From Diphasiastrum complanatum (taxonomy: Eukaryota > Streptophyta > Lycopodiopsida > Lycopodiales > Lycopodiaceae), in the NCBI GenBank assembly GCA_029204225.1, contig CM055109.1:5461053-5525052 (forward strand): a stretch of DNA of 64,000 bases, in the 5' to 3' direction. Below, in pieces: positions 22,918 to 34,233 of this stretch (positions are counted from its first letter, which is position 1; each line of letters opens with the position of its first letter). The translations under genes and the position numbers were made by a program. The notes under the pieces are model-generated. The model did not search any database. It was not told where the DNA came from and saw nothing but the letters and a program-made list of their open reading frames with translations.

Positions 22918-24070
22918 GATTCTAATGTTTCTTCAACTTTTAGGTTCTGTCCTAAAGCACTTAGCACTCACTTTTCTCTCAACAATGATAGATAAAGAGA
23001 TCTATGAAGATTTAGGACCCTAAAACACTTCTATCTTGAACCTAGATGGTTTCCAAGCATAGAAAGGAAGATTGAAACACATGCAACACTTTGCACACAC
23101 TAAGAATGGATTACAAAATCAAACCAACCTGAACACACTCTTGCTTAAGCTCTCAAACTTTCCAGCAAGTGACCAAATCAAGTTATGGTGTGAAGAGTTA
23201 CTTGCATTCTTAGAAAATACCCAAAACTAGGATGCCAAGATTACCTAGTAATGAACAAACTTGATCAACATATGATCAACACACTAAGATATTGATTCAA
23301 CCTGTAAAACCACATGTAAACCACACTTCTAAAAGTTTATAAACTCCAGCAAGTGATAAATACAAGATTTAGAGGTGAATGAATGAGCACACTTAGTGAA
23401 TCACAAGACTAGCTTCACTATCTTGTCAAATCTTGGTGTTTAGATGTAGATCTAAGATCACTTCACATGAGAATGTTCCTCAACCTGTTAAGAACCTGAA
23501 AACACACTTGCATAATGGCTAACACCTTCCAGCAAATGCTCCAATCAAATTACATAAGGAGAGTTACTTACATGCTCAACAAAGTACACCAAAATTTATG
23601 CCAAAATTGATGACAATCTTTACAATATGCTCTTCACAATGGAGCTTACAATATGTTCACCCAAAAAAGGGGATCTTTCATCCAAATGGGAGCTTTGCTC
23701 AGCCTTTAGGAGAATTACAACTCACTCAAAAGAGCATTTGTCATCCACTTAAGGAGAAGTTTCATCCACTTAAGGAGAGTGTTCATCCAAGAATGGAGAT
23801 TGTCAACAATAGGATTGAAAAGAACATTGTTAGTATTGAATATGCACAAGCCTCACAATCACAAATGATTAGGTGTTATGATCTGATCCAAAATAGTTTC
23901 TTTTCAGCCTCTGATCTTCAATAGACCTGAAATATGCTTTTGATCCACAAGTTCAACTCACAAAAACAAAGGTTAGTAAGATTTGATCAACAAAGCAATG
24001 CAAAATCATGCTAGAACTTGATCAAACATCCAAATATCACCAAAAATGGAATACTTACTGTAAATAGAAG
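22918..24070 (-). other. Copia 5' leader with internal tandem repeats
   Basis: About 1.15 kb lies between the PBS and the gag ATG with no ORF of the element. Around 23120-23590 three degenerate units of about 183 bp are marked by ccagcaa at 23162, 23346 and 23529 and by caacctg. A shorter repeat with catccacttaaggaga lies near 23740-23790. Packaging or translational roles are possible but not shown. Confidence 0.7.
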
Positions 24071-24089
24071 CCAACCAGCTCTGACACCA
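24071..24089 (-). other. Primer binding site (variant)
   Basis: On the element strand TGGTGTCAGAGCTGG abuts the LTR end. It differs from the common TGGTATCAGAGC by one A-to-G change. Confidence 0.85.
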
Positions 24090-24744
24090 TGTGAAAAATA
24101 CAGATCCTAAGTGGATCTAAACTCCAAGATCATTGGCTTGAATGCTTGCACTCCAAACTACATAAGCTAGGAATTGGCAACACATTCTATGCTACCTAGA
24201 ATGCAAAGAACTTGATCAAAAAGCATTTATCACAAATGGAAACTTCCATAAACATCAAGTGCGGCCCAAAATAGCATTATACAGTCCATAATACATCAGC
24301 CTATCACTTTTGGAAAGCACCTAAGATCATACACAATAGCTTGAAGACAATACACACAACAATGCTCTCAATGGAGGAAGAAACAATGACAATGATCTAT
24401 TGATCTCAATGAAGCATACAAAAGGTTTCTCCAACCTGTTCTCCACGACTTCCCTACTATTTATGGATGAGGAAGATGACTCTCTCTCCTCTCTCTAGAA
24501 GGTACTTGACCCTAGATATTCCCTATATAGGAAAAATAGCTAAAAATGGCTTATATGACCAAAATACATCAAAATGGTCTCATTTTGAAGGGTATGAAGT
24601 TTGACACTTCATCATACTGAAAAAATACAGTAAATAAAAACATTGTGGCCTGGTTCACACGTGTGAAACTCCAGAACCAAAACTATTTACAATTTTAGCC
24701 AATTTAGGCCTCAAACTAGCTAGGAAATGTTGACAATTTTCACA
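24090..24744 (-). repeat. 5' LTR, 655 bp
   Basis: Identical by eye to 18314-18968, including CACACGTGTG at 24656-24665. It should hold the promoter. Confidence 0.97.
24521..24531 (-). promoter_or_regulatory. TATA-like box in the 5' LTR
   Basis: CCTATATAGGG on the element strand, about 215 bp into the LTR and about 130 bp downstream of the CACACGTGTG palindrome. This is a plausible core promoter position. It is unproven. Confidence 0.5.
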
Positions 24745-25239
24745 TCTATATATACTTACTTGTGGACGGTAATGCTCTGACAATTTGAAATTGATAGTGC
24801 AATAAACATTTTTCTAATAAAAAAGGAAGATGGTGTTCCGATAAACATTTTGAAAAGGGTAATGGCAGATAGTTTTGAACTCTACTATAAAACTAGTCTG
24901 GATGTAATTGTCTACTTTAGTTGTACTTTTGTAATTGTTGACTTTCAAGCACTGATTATACACTGTTAACCTTATAATTTTTAATTTTGAGTAAAGCTGA
25001 AACAATGTTTGACTTTTTACTCATGATATGGACAAAATTAGAGTCACCTAACTTGGCAATGACTACTTGTTGCGACATGGATAACAACTGAGAGTATGTG
25101 TAGACACCTGTAGTTCCCACAATAATGTCCTTGTTCTAACACGGTTGTTGTTGTGGATGGATGCAGATGAGCATATTCTCCTCAACTCAGAGCATTTGCT
25201 GGTTGTTAGGTTTGGTCAATATGATATGTTTGACTGTGA

Positions 25240-26345
25240 TGACTCTATACGAATTTGATTTACTTTAATATTTGTATGTTTGGTATTGTGGTGATAATGT
25301 GCAGTTTTGTTTAGATTTGTTAGATTAAAAAACACACACACTACTCATGTGTTGGAGAGGATTTCCCTCAAAAATCCAACCATACTTGGCTAGATTTGGC
25401 TTGTAACATTTCACCAACAATACTGGTTTTCAGTGTTTTAAAGTTACTATTGACATTACTATCTTACATGGGTTTGTACTTTGTCTTTCATTATCGTGTC
25501 CCTTACTACACTATTGTGTGTATTGGACAAGGTAATTTCATTGACAAGTTTCAAATATGTGATTTTCTAACCATACAGCCTCCTACATTATGGTTGTATG
25601 ACTTGAGAAATGTTTCTCAAGCAGTTATGTCACTGCTAGACTGGGGTAAAGTTTGGCTAGTATTATAAACTAGTTCGGAATTTGGCTGAGAAAAACTATT
25701 ATTATATCTTGAGTGTTTATTTCGGTTCTAGAATGCTATTGAAAAATCTTAAGACATATTTGATGGCATCATTTTTGAGAAAATATGGTTGTCTTTTGAC
25801 CATGATGACATGACACTATACGAATTTATTCGTATGTGTTGTATTGTGGCGATTATGTTCAGTTTTGTTTAGATTTGTTAGGTACAAACACACACACAAC
25901 ACTCTTGTGTTGGAGAGGATTCTTCTTAAATATCCAACCATACTTGGTTAGATTTGTCTAGTACCATTCCGCCATCAAGTCAATGTGTCAAATTTACACA
26001 TGACATTACTATCCTACACTGGTATGCACTTTATCTTTTATTGTCTTGTCCCTTACTACATGAGGCATTATAACCGGTATTGGACAAATTAAGCTCATTG
26101 ACAAGTTTCAATAACTTTGTTTTATAATCATACGACTTGCTTACATTATAATTATAAGACTTTTCCTTCTCATGCAGTTATGTTACTTCTAGACTCGGTG
26201 TAAATTTGGCATGTATTGCGGACTAGTTCGAAAGTAGGCTTGGATAAACTATTTTCATATCCTGAATGTTTATCTCAATTCTGGGATGCTATTTAGAAAT
26301 CTCAAGATATACTTGACATTAGACATTATGGTCTTGAGAAAATGT
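25240..26345 (+). repeat. Two tandem units of about 571 bp
   Basis: ctatacgaattt at 25245 and 25816 begin corresponding stretches. Both contain a short (AC)n seed followed by ttggagaggatt, and a cttgtcccttactaca-like block. Confidence 0.8.
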
Positions 26346-26496
26346 AAGTATCTGTTGACATTCCTGAATGGGAATACTTGTCATAAAAAAAATCTTCCAT
26401 AGGAAGACTTACATTTGAAACTTATTCCCTGAGATGATTGTCTTCACTTGGTTCTTATTTCAGCATCCTATATGGTTTCAGGTGTTCAACATGTAT

Positions 26497-26536
26497 AACC
26501 ACACTAGGTATACCTGTTGCATCACCTAGTGTGGTT
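26497..26536 (+). other. Conserved 3'-terminal hairpin of the PLE (copy 2)
   Basis: Same 13-bp perfect stem and 14-nt loop as 8801-8840. Only the loop and spacer vary, at a few bases. Confidence 0.88.
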
Positions 26537-26563
26537 ATCTTGTTCTGTGGGATGGTTGGCGGG

Positions 26564-26566
<3 letters not shown>

Positions 26567-26633
<67 letters not shown>
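26567..26633 (+). repeat. (CA)n tract at the PLE 3' end
   Basis: About 67 bp of pure CA beginning right after gggata, 30 nt past the hairpin. Confidence 0.97.
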
Positions 26634-26634
<1 letters not shown>

Positions 26635-26770
26635 CTAATTAGGAAATGCTCTCATGATTTACTTGCTTGTTTCAGTCACTATAATCACAGTGAACGAACT
26701 GTCTTGAGTTCTTTTGGTTAGACTTCGTACAACACTCTAAATGTTAACAATGAAAAAAATTGTGTGAACC
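26634..26770 (+). repeat. Post-(CA)n repeat, copy 2
   Basis: Matches 17944-18085. Ends near the start of the next LTR. Confidence 0.85.
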
Positions 26771-26813
26771 CGAGTTTCATAAAGTTTTTATGTCAAGCTT
26801 CTTTGTGTAGAGT

Positions 26814-27471
26814 TGTGATAGGGCCAAAAATTGGCATAGATGGCAAATTGGCAAAATCCACATGTAATGCCTCTATTGAGCCAAAAGTGAGTCATGATGC
26901 AATCTTGAGCTAGATAGGCACATGAATAGGGTTTTGACACTTGTAATAAAGTAATTTGATGAGTGACGGAGTCAAAGGTCGGTTTTGGTCAAGGGGTCCA
27001 ATAGGAATTAAGAACTCTTCAAGAGGTGTCCAATAAGATTAAGGAGGTGATGATTAGGGGTCCAATAGAATTGAGGAGGCTATGATTAGGGGTCCAATAG
27101 AATTGAAGAGGCTATGATTAGGGGTCCAATAGCATGCAAGGAGGGATCTCCACAAACTCTATATGTACTTTTCCTTACCTTGGTTGGTGAGATTTGCTTG
27201 TTTGATCTTCTCTCTCTACACGAGTTTGAATAAGCTCTATTCTCTCTCTACTCGAGGAGAGGATCTTAATTTTACTTAGTTTTTTCAAGAAGTATTTTCT
27301 TTCATATGTATGAACTTTGGTCATCAACAAATGCATCCATCTTTGCCTCTATGTCTTGATTTTTTAATCTAGATCTTGGAAATCAATCTAGAATCAATCA
27401 ACAAGTACACAAGCTTGCTTAGGAGATCAATCACACACTTTAGGGCAATCCCACACGTGTGAATTTTCACA
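26814..27471 (+). repeat. 5' LTR-like, about 658 bp
   Basis: TGTGATAG at the left and TTTTCACA at the right, followed by a PBS-like sequence. It contains CACACGTGTG at 27452-27461. The left boundary is inferred from TG and size. Confidence 0.65.
26993..27152 (+). repeat. 32-bp tandem repeat, five units
   Basis: ggggtccaatag or a variant starts at 26993, 27025, 27057, 27089 and 27121, an exact 32-bp step. It lies within the LTR. Confidence 0.9.
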
Positions 27472-27484
27472 TGATATTAGAGCC
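27472..27484 (+). other. Degraded primer binding site
   Basis: TGATATTAGAGCC differs from TGGTATCAGAGCC by one G-to-A and one C-to-T change. Confidence 0.7.
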
Positions 27485-28264
27485 TACCTAAGTATTTGAT
27501 GCTTGTTTCATCCAAAGTTCCAAAGATTTCTTGAAAATCTAGATCTAGAGAGACTTGCTTGCATCTCCCATGCTATCTCAAGCAAAATTGGATCAAAAGG
27601 GTTCATAATCATAATTATTGAATCATTTCAGGTACTTTACAAAATTCAGTTCTCAGGCACGTGTGAAGTACAACCAAGTTCATTTGGAACGTTCTATTCC
27701 ATGTGTGATTCAAAATTGGTGCTTGATAGCTAGTTTTAAATCTATTTGAGTCTAGTTTGTGTAGCAATTGACTTCGTAGTGATTGGATCTCCCAATAAAA
27801 AGTTATAGTCAATTGAATCAAGGTGGGTAGGGCACCCAACCTGGTTGGACACTTTTATTTATGACTCTCTTATGCTTGTTTGACCAAAAATCTCACTTCT
27901 AGGCTTGCCAATCACACTTTTTTGAGATCTGGTCATCAATTTGAGGTCATAGCCACATTCTTTCATACAATTGGCTTGTATTTGAGTGATTTGTGAATTA
28001 TTGGAGTGTTTCACATGTGCCAAAGATAGCTTGACCCAAATTTAGCCCATACTTCATCAATTGATGTGAAAGTGATCTAGATTAAGAGAGATTGGAAAAG
28101 CTAGTGAGGTCCATATCTCACTTTGTTGCAAGATCTTGCATAGGAGTTGGTAGTACACCTTTCAAGGATCCTATAGAGGAGCATCATTTTAGTGTCTCAT
28201 TACAAGGAGTCTTCACTATTACATGGCATCTATGGGTTCCTACCTATTGGAATCTAGTAAAAGA

Positions 28265-29082
28265 CTATCTACCTCCAACTATTCTATTTGGAAGGTTAGA
28301 ATGGAGTCAATCTTGATACTCCAAGATGTGATGGACATTGTACTTGGGATTGAGGAGGAGCCTCAAGTCCTTTAAGAAGTACAAAAGTACAAGAAGAGAG
28401 CTAGGATGTCTCTCCACCTTATCAAGATGAATGTCTCTAATGAGATTTTGAGAGAGATTGGTGATTGCAACTTGGCCAAGCAAGCTTGGGATACTCTCAA
28501 AGCTATTTATGAAGCCAAAAATACCTCTAGGCTCCTCACTCTTAGAAATCAAATCTTCCAAATTTCTCAAAAGAGTGATGAGAGTGCCACTAATTATGTG
28601 TTGAGAGTGAAAGAAACTCATAGAGAGCTTGCTTGTATTGGAGGATCCATAAATCAAAGTGAGCTAGTTCAAGTCATACTTAATGACTTAAGAGATGAGT
28701 ATGAGAACCTTGTCCAATCCTATGCCATCAAGGAGGAGCTACCTACTTTGGAGGCTTTTCAAGGAGTGCTAATGGCTAAAGAATCAAAGCATGAGAACAA
28801 GCTATTAAGGATGGACAAATTGTCACTCAATCATAATGGTGAAGACAAAGTTTTATTTCCCAGGCACAAAGAGAGGAGCAAAAAGCAACACCAACACTTC
28901 TCTAAGGACAAAGCAAAAGACCAAGATGAAAGATGATGATGATTCCTCTCAATATTCTACTTCAAAGAAAAAGAAAAAAAATGTTAAGTGCTCCTTTTGT
29001 GGCGAGAAAGGCCACTATGCCACCAATTGCTTCAAGAAGAAAAATCGATTCAAGCAAGCCAACATCTCTCATTATTGCAAGT
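28265..29082 (+). pseudogene. Copia gag with zinc knuckle, decayed
   Basis: The N-terminus reads SNYSIWKVRMESILIL and aligns with residues 17-30 of the intact polyprotein. An in-frame TAA follows near 28374. Then a long frame (28406-28936) matches the gag helical domain (HLIKMNVSNEILREIG, LRVKETHRELACI). A frame change precedes the CCHC knuckle CSFCGEKGHYATNC at about 28990-29030. It would have formed the capsid of the virus-like particle. It is dead through stop and frameshift. Confidence 0.85.
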
Positions 29083-29139
29083 GATGGAGAATGCTCACTT
29101 ATGGCATCAAAATTCTTCTCTTCCACCTTCAAAATGGAT

Positions 29140-29680
29140 GACTCTTAGTATATTGACAGTGGAGCATCTTCACATATGTGTAGCTCCAAGGATTCCTTTT
29201 CAACTATTATGCCTTATGGAGGAGTCAAGAAGTCCATATATATTGCAAGTGATCAAGACTGCAAAACTGAAGGATAGGGACCATTCCCTTGACGCTTGCA
29301 TCATCAAAAGTTCTATCTCTTCAAGAGGTTCTTTTTGTTCCCAAGATTACAAATAATCTTATAAGTGTTGGCAAATTACTTGATGGTGGTCTTGATGTCA
29401 ATTTCAATATTGACAATTGTGTGATCAAGAAGGATGGTGAGATCCTTGCATATGGATCTAGACATGAAGACATCTACAAATTGAACACAAGAGAGAGTGC
29501 AAAATCTCTTGATGTTGCTTATACATCCAAGTCTTCAAAGGAGGATGATCACACAAGATGCACATTTCTTTTTTCTTCAAGGTTTATGGTGCATGATTAT
29601 TTTCTATTATTCAAAGCATATGTTGAGATGGAGTTCTCATTGAAGATCAAAGCTTTGAGGAGTATTGAAGCTCAACCAAG
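29140..29680 (+). pseudogene. Copia protease to early integrase, decayed
   Basis: The protease motif YIDSGASSHM lies at about 29148-29180 in one frame. After a TAG a frame reads LQEVLFVPKITNNLISVGKL, the pre-integrase block. A remnant of the integrase core, FMVHDYFLLFKAYVEMEF..KIKALRS, reaches about 29663, where the DNGGEY motif should follow. Instead the sequence switches to another family. The HHCC region is missing, so there is an internal deletion too. Confidence 0.75.
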
Positions 29681-31778
29681 GCCCTCTCAGACAAGACACC
29701 CCATGAGGTGTGGACAAAGTCTACGCCTTCTGTGAAAAACCTAAGAGTGTTTGGATGCGTTGCCTACGTGCAGATCCCGAAAGACACAAGAAAGAAATTT
29801 GACTTCCAAGGCCTCAAAACCATCCTGATTGGATATACTTCATCTGATAATACATACAAGCTGTATGATCCTGATACCCAGCAAATCTTGTATATCCGGT
29901 ATACAGTCTTTATAGAGGATCAGTTCGTCAACATCAAAGGCAAAGATATTGTTCCAGGAGAACCTTCATCTCTTGCCATTGACACGACAATCAGAGCTTC
30001 AGGCTCAGGCGTGTCAATTGTCGATCCACTATTTGACAACGAATCAAACGAAGGCGTTGTTGCTACCCAGCAACAAGTCTCAAGAGTGGTTGATCAGTCG
30101 ATTCCTCCCATAAGATTAAGCCGAGTGCGCACACAGCCCACAAGGTATACTCTTGAGTCTGCATGTCTCTTGATACAGGAACCGACAACAGTCAAAGAGG
30201 CACTCAGCCAACCAGACTTTGATCTCTGGAGAGAAGGTATGGACAGAGAGTGTTCATCTCTGATCAAGAACCAAACATGGTCACTAGTCGAAGCTCCTAT
30301 TGGCTGCAATATCATTGATTGCAAATGGATCTTCAAGTTCAAGTAAAATGCCAATGGAAAAATTGATCAAAGGAAGACAAGACTGGTAGCACAAGGATTC
30401 ACTCAGATCCCCAACGTCGACTACAGTGAGACTTTCAGTCCAGTAGTCAAGCATTCATTGATCTGAGCCCTCCTATCATATGCTGCAGCTGCCGACCTTG
30501 AAGTGCATCAATATGATGTACAAACAACTTATCTGAATGAAGTTATACAAGAAGACATCTACATGATCCGGCTCGAGGGATACGTTTTGGAATGTATGAA
30601 GAATCATGTCTATAAACTCGATAAGGCACTCTACGACTTGAAATAGTCTGCCAAAGCTTGGTTTTAGAGGATCAACACATTCCTCATCGAACAAGGATTC
30701 AAACCAAGCACTGCTAATTTCAACGTCTATTCCAAGTCGGTGCAACAATCCTACATTATCATCACCTTATACGTGGATGATACATTGCTTTTCAACAACA
30801 ATATCAATTTGGTCAAGGATTCTAAGCAGATGTTGTTTTCTAAGTTCGACATGACTGATCTGGACGAAGCTCACTTATGTCTAGACATACAGATCCACAG
30901 AGACAGAGCGAGATGACTGATCTATATCACTCAACAAAAGTATCTTCACAATGTTCTTGATAGATACAATCTAATGAATTGTAAATTAGATCACTCACCA
31001 ATGGATCTAGGCCTGCGTTTGTCAAAGGACCAATGTCCCCAGACCAAACAAGAGGAGGAGCAGATGAGAGAGTATTCTTATCGATCGATACTTGGATTTC
31101 TCATGTATGCAATGGTCTATACACGACCTAACATCTCTTTTGCAGTAAGCTCACTCAGCCAATATATGACTAATCTTGGCATTACCCATTGGAAGGCTCT
31201 CATAAGAGTCATGAGGTATATTCGAACTACCATGGACTAGTGCATCTGCTATGGAAATGTCAACAACGACAATCTTCATTAGCTCAGTGGATATTCTGAT
31301 GCAAGCTAGGGAGGAGATGTAGACAATCGTAAGTCCACATCTGGATTTACATTATTCTTCAACGACGGTCCTATCTCATGGAACAGTCATAAGCAAACCT
31401 CTATCACTCTTTCTTCTACAAAAGTATAATACATTGTTGCTTCTCAATCTATTAAAGAAGCATTTTGGTTGAGAAATTTACTGTCAGACATTAATTTGTA
31501 TCAGTACAACCCCACAATTTTATTTTGTGATAAACAGAGTGCTATTGCCTTATCGGCTAACCCTAGATTTCACTCTAGGAGTAAGCACATTGAAATCAGA
31601 TATCACTACATCAGGGGCAAGGTTTTCAACAAGGAGGTGAGCTTAACATACTGTAGAACACAGGACATGGTTGCAGATTTATTTATGAAGACATTAAGTG
31701 TTAATGCACACAACAAGTTTTGTGCATTGCTTAGTCTGAAGATCAAGGCATTCACGGATCCAGTTTAAGGGGGGAGGG
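29681..31778 (+). pseudogene. Second copia family pol: integrase end, RT, RNase H
   Basis: A nearly continuous frame carries an integrase tail (KTPHEVW..., VFGCVAY), then RT with CKWIFKFK, ARLVAQGF-like, YDVQTTYLNE, LYDLK, YVDD and YRSILGFLMY, then RNase H with KSTSGFT, CDKQSAIALS and ARSKHIEIRYHY-like blocks. It diverges strongly from the 18314 element and resembles a different copia lineage. About eight in-frame stops occur, such as LK*SAKAWF*RI, LI*ALL, MD*CICYG and AR*LIYI. Most sit where one C-to-T or G-to-A change would destroy Gln, Arg or Trp. The frame is otherwise kept, which suggests point-mutation decay. Confidence 0.88.
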
Positions 31779-31925
31779 TGTTGGATTTATCTCCTCTACT
31801 CTCCTAAATCCTATGTTAATCTGTCTCCGTTCATGCTGTTGTATTTCACTTGTGTTGTCGCATAGTCTGCATATTTACATGTAAAATAAGACAGGAGAAA
31901 AATGCGACTATCTACATAAATACAA
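31764..31925 (+). repeat. Polypurine tract and truncated LTR of the second family
   Basis: aaggggggaggg at 31767-31778 is followed by TGTTGGATTTAT, a common copia LTR start. The LTR stops after about 147 bp, where the first family resumes. Confidence 0.8.
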
Positions 31926-32668
31926 GTATGTTGAAGCTTCTATTGATGGTGATGAAGCATCCTTTGAGGACATCACTTTATATAGAAGGCTTATAGGCTC
32001 CTTGATTTATTTAACTATAACTAGACCTGATCTTAGTTATAGTGTTGAAGAGTCAAGCCAATTCATGCAAAGTCCTCTAGTTTCACATTGGAAGATGGCC
32101 AAAAGAGTTCTTAGATACATTTCATCTACTAAGAATTTTGGCATTTTGTATAGAGGGACTAATCTTGGCTTAAAAGCGTATAGTGACTCGGATTTTGCAG
32201 GTGACAAAGTGGATACGAAATCAGCAAGTGCCTTTGCCACTTTTCTATGTGATGGAGTAGTATCATGGCTTTGCAAAAAGCAAGATACCATCTCCTTATC
32301 TTCCACAGAATCCGAGTACAAGGCCTTAACATCAATATGCAAGGAGGTCTTGTGGCTCAAAAGACTAGGTGGAGCTTCATGTCACGGAGGATGAGATCCC
32401 AACCATCTATTGTGACAACCAATCAGCCCAATCACTTGCTACTAATCCTACATTCCATGCAAGGAGCAAGCACATCGAGATTGCTCATCATTTCGTGAGG
32501 GAGAAAGTACAAGCCAAGGAGATCAAGCTCCAACATGTGCCATCATCAAGTTGCTTGGCTGATTTGTTTACTAAATCTTTACCTAAAGATTCATTTGTCA
32601 AGCTTAGATCTTTAATTGGAGTAATTGATAAAAGCATCATTGTTTCCAAGGCTAGATTTGATGAGGAG
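31926..32668 (+). pseudogene. Copia RT end and RNase H (first family), frameshifted
   Basis: EASFEDITLYRRLIGSLIYL, TRPDLSYSV and DSDFAGDKVDTKSASAF align with residues 1080-1170 of the intact polyprotein. Then come ISLSSTESEYKAL and, after a frameshift near 32365, YCDNQSAQSLATNP and HFVREKVQAKE. It ends with a purine tract, gatgaggag, before the LTR. Apart from the shift it is well preserved. Confidence 0.9.
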
Positions 32669-33095
32669 TGTGAAAAATTGCCAACATTGACAAATCTAAC
32701 CATGTAGAATATTGTACATTTGTCTATAATTTTGATTCTACAATTGAATGGCCAAAGTGCCACATGGCAAAAAAAGAAAATTTTTACTGCTCATTGGCAA
32801 TCTCGAGTTTCTACTCTCTATGTACATTGTTTTGTGAGAACCAAATGAAACCATTACTTCAAGGACTTCAAACACTGTTCAAAATCTGTACAGCAGGCTG
32901 CTCTTCACACGTGTGGGCTCGGATTTGAGTCTATGGTCTTGTTTGATGATTATCAATGCCTGTTGTATGTCAAATTGCTAATCTAGATCAAGATTTGTTG
33001 TCTAATTTTTTGATGCATTGATTAAGCAAGTACATAATCACTCTTGTGGATATTTTAAGATCCATTTAAGGTCTAAAAAGTACTGTATTTTCACA
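32669..33095 (+). repeat. 3' LTR, internally shortened (427 bp)
   Basis: TGTGAAAAATTGCC at the start and TATTTTCACA at the end. Both ends match the 700-bp LTR at 55064-55763, and it holds CACACGTGTG at 32906-32915. It is shorter by an internal deletion. Confidence 0.8.
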
Positions 33096-34219
33096 TGGTT
33101 TGGATATGGTGCTATACAAAGTGGCAAGAGTTCTTTCTCACAGATATAGAAGTTATTGTTGTTTGCGAGGGTTCAAAACCACTTTTTGGCTTATAGATCA
33201 ATCAGAAGATGAATATGTTGATATAAAGGGAATGTGTAGATTTTAAAGATTGGTTGGAAGTTATTTATGATTCCTCTTAGTTTCTAGATATAATAAAGGT
33301 GCTCAACTTGTAGATCACCACAAACAGAAAAACTTTGCTTTTTATAACGTCAAAATTAGAGGTCAAATAAAAATGAAATCTTGGAGAAAAAAAAAAGATT
33401 ATTTTGTCAGGCACCTGATATCGATTTCAAACATAAATAGAGTAGTTAAACCTTTTTAAAAGTCCAACTGCGCTTGAAAGCGATATTGGAGAAAAAAAAT
33501 TGTAATTTTTTTTTTCCAAGAACATATAGTAGAAAGACTTGTGAGCCTTTCAAAATGAAAAAAATGAAAAAAAATATGCAACAAAAAAAAAAACTTCAAA
33601 ATTAAAAATTTTGAAGTGCTTATCTCCCACCAAGAAATAACAAAAAAGAAAATCCAAAATCTTGGCAAATTTGATCCAGCTTCACTATAACTCTCTTAAT
33701 ATTGATTGAAATTACAAAAACTCACGTCAGAGAGCTAAGAATGAGCTCTATCAACCTACATTATCATATCAATGTTTGGTAGTGATTTGATAGGTCAAAT
33801 GAACAATAGAACAGGTCTGAAATTTTTGAAGAAAACTAGAGCTAGAAATCAAGATTTGTCGTAACTTCTTATATCTAAGTGACCTACCATATGGATCAGA
33901 TTAAAGCTAAGGAAATGCTCTAAAATCTTATGCACAGAAGTCAAAATAAAAAACTTAAATCAAATCTGAAACATTCAAACAAAGTGAAAGTCTAATTGTA
34001 ATCACCTATTTTGACAGCTTTTGGAATAATTGCAATAGCTTTTGCATCTCTCACCCAAATTGCTTGCAAATTGGTGCAAATAAAAGCTAAAACAAAACTC
34101 TAAAAGACTATAAAATCAAATCAGAAATTAAAAACGAAAATTATATGACAAAAATTGGTCTGATCAGACCTGAAAATTTAAAAGTTTAAAACTAGCAAAA
34201 AGAAAACTACAAAAGCAAT
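33096..34219. other. AT-rich region, no recognisable gene
   Basis: Runs of A and T and no conserved frame. It could be internal sequence of the minus-strand LTR element whose PBS is at 34372, but nothing diagnostic is left. Confidence 0.4.
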
Positions 34220-34233
34220 AAACTCTTTAAATG
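34220..34233. other. 14-bp target site duplication (left)
   Basis: aaactctttaaatg, repeated exactly at 34317-34330 on the far side of a tRNA-like insert. Confidence 0.9.

Larger units (their letters stand above)
18314..24744 (-). mobile_element. Complete Ty1/copia retrotransposon
   Basis: 6431 bp with 655-bp LTRs that look identical by eye, tctat target duplications at 18309-18313 and 24745-24749, a PBS, a long leader, one uninterrupted gag-pol frame and a purine tract before the 3' LTR. Every part needed for autonomous movement is visible, and zero LTR divergence means a very recent insertion. It sits in PLE-derived DNA. The LTRs begin TGTGAAAA and end TTTTCACA, an 8-bp terminal inverted repeat. 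Activity is inferred from integrity, not shown. Confidence 0.97.
25065..26566 (+). mobile_element. Internally deleted Penelope-like element
   Basis: It opens with the PLE 5' module (gcgacatggataacaactg through ggatggatgcagatgagc), runs through two copies of a ~570-bp repeat, and passes directly to the conserved 3' hairpin and spacer without any RT. The join is ggtttcag followed by gtgttcaaca, while the coding copy has ttttccag followed by gtgtgcgg. The join could therefore be a spliced or splice-like junction. A non-autonomous derivative mobilised in trans is the simplest reading. The alternative is a deletion after insertion. The 315 bp before it (24750-25064) show no gene. Confidence 0.6.
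26814..33095 (+). mobile_element. Composite copia region, two families joined
   Basis: The order is 5' LTR, degraded PBS, gag, protease and the start of integrase from a relative of the 18314 element. Then come 2.1 kb of pol plus LTR start from a different copia family, then RT-end/RNase H and a 3' LTR of the first type. The 5' and 3' LTRs are not recognisably alike, so this is a mosaic and not one inserted element. All reading frames are broken. Confidence 0.75.
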
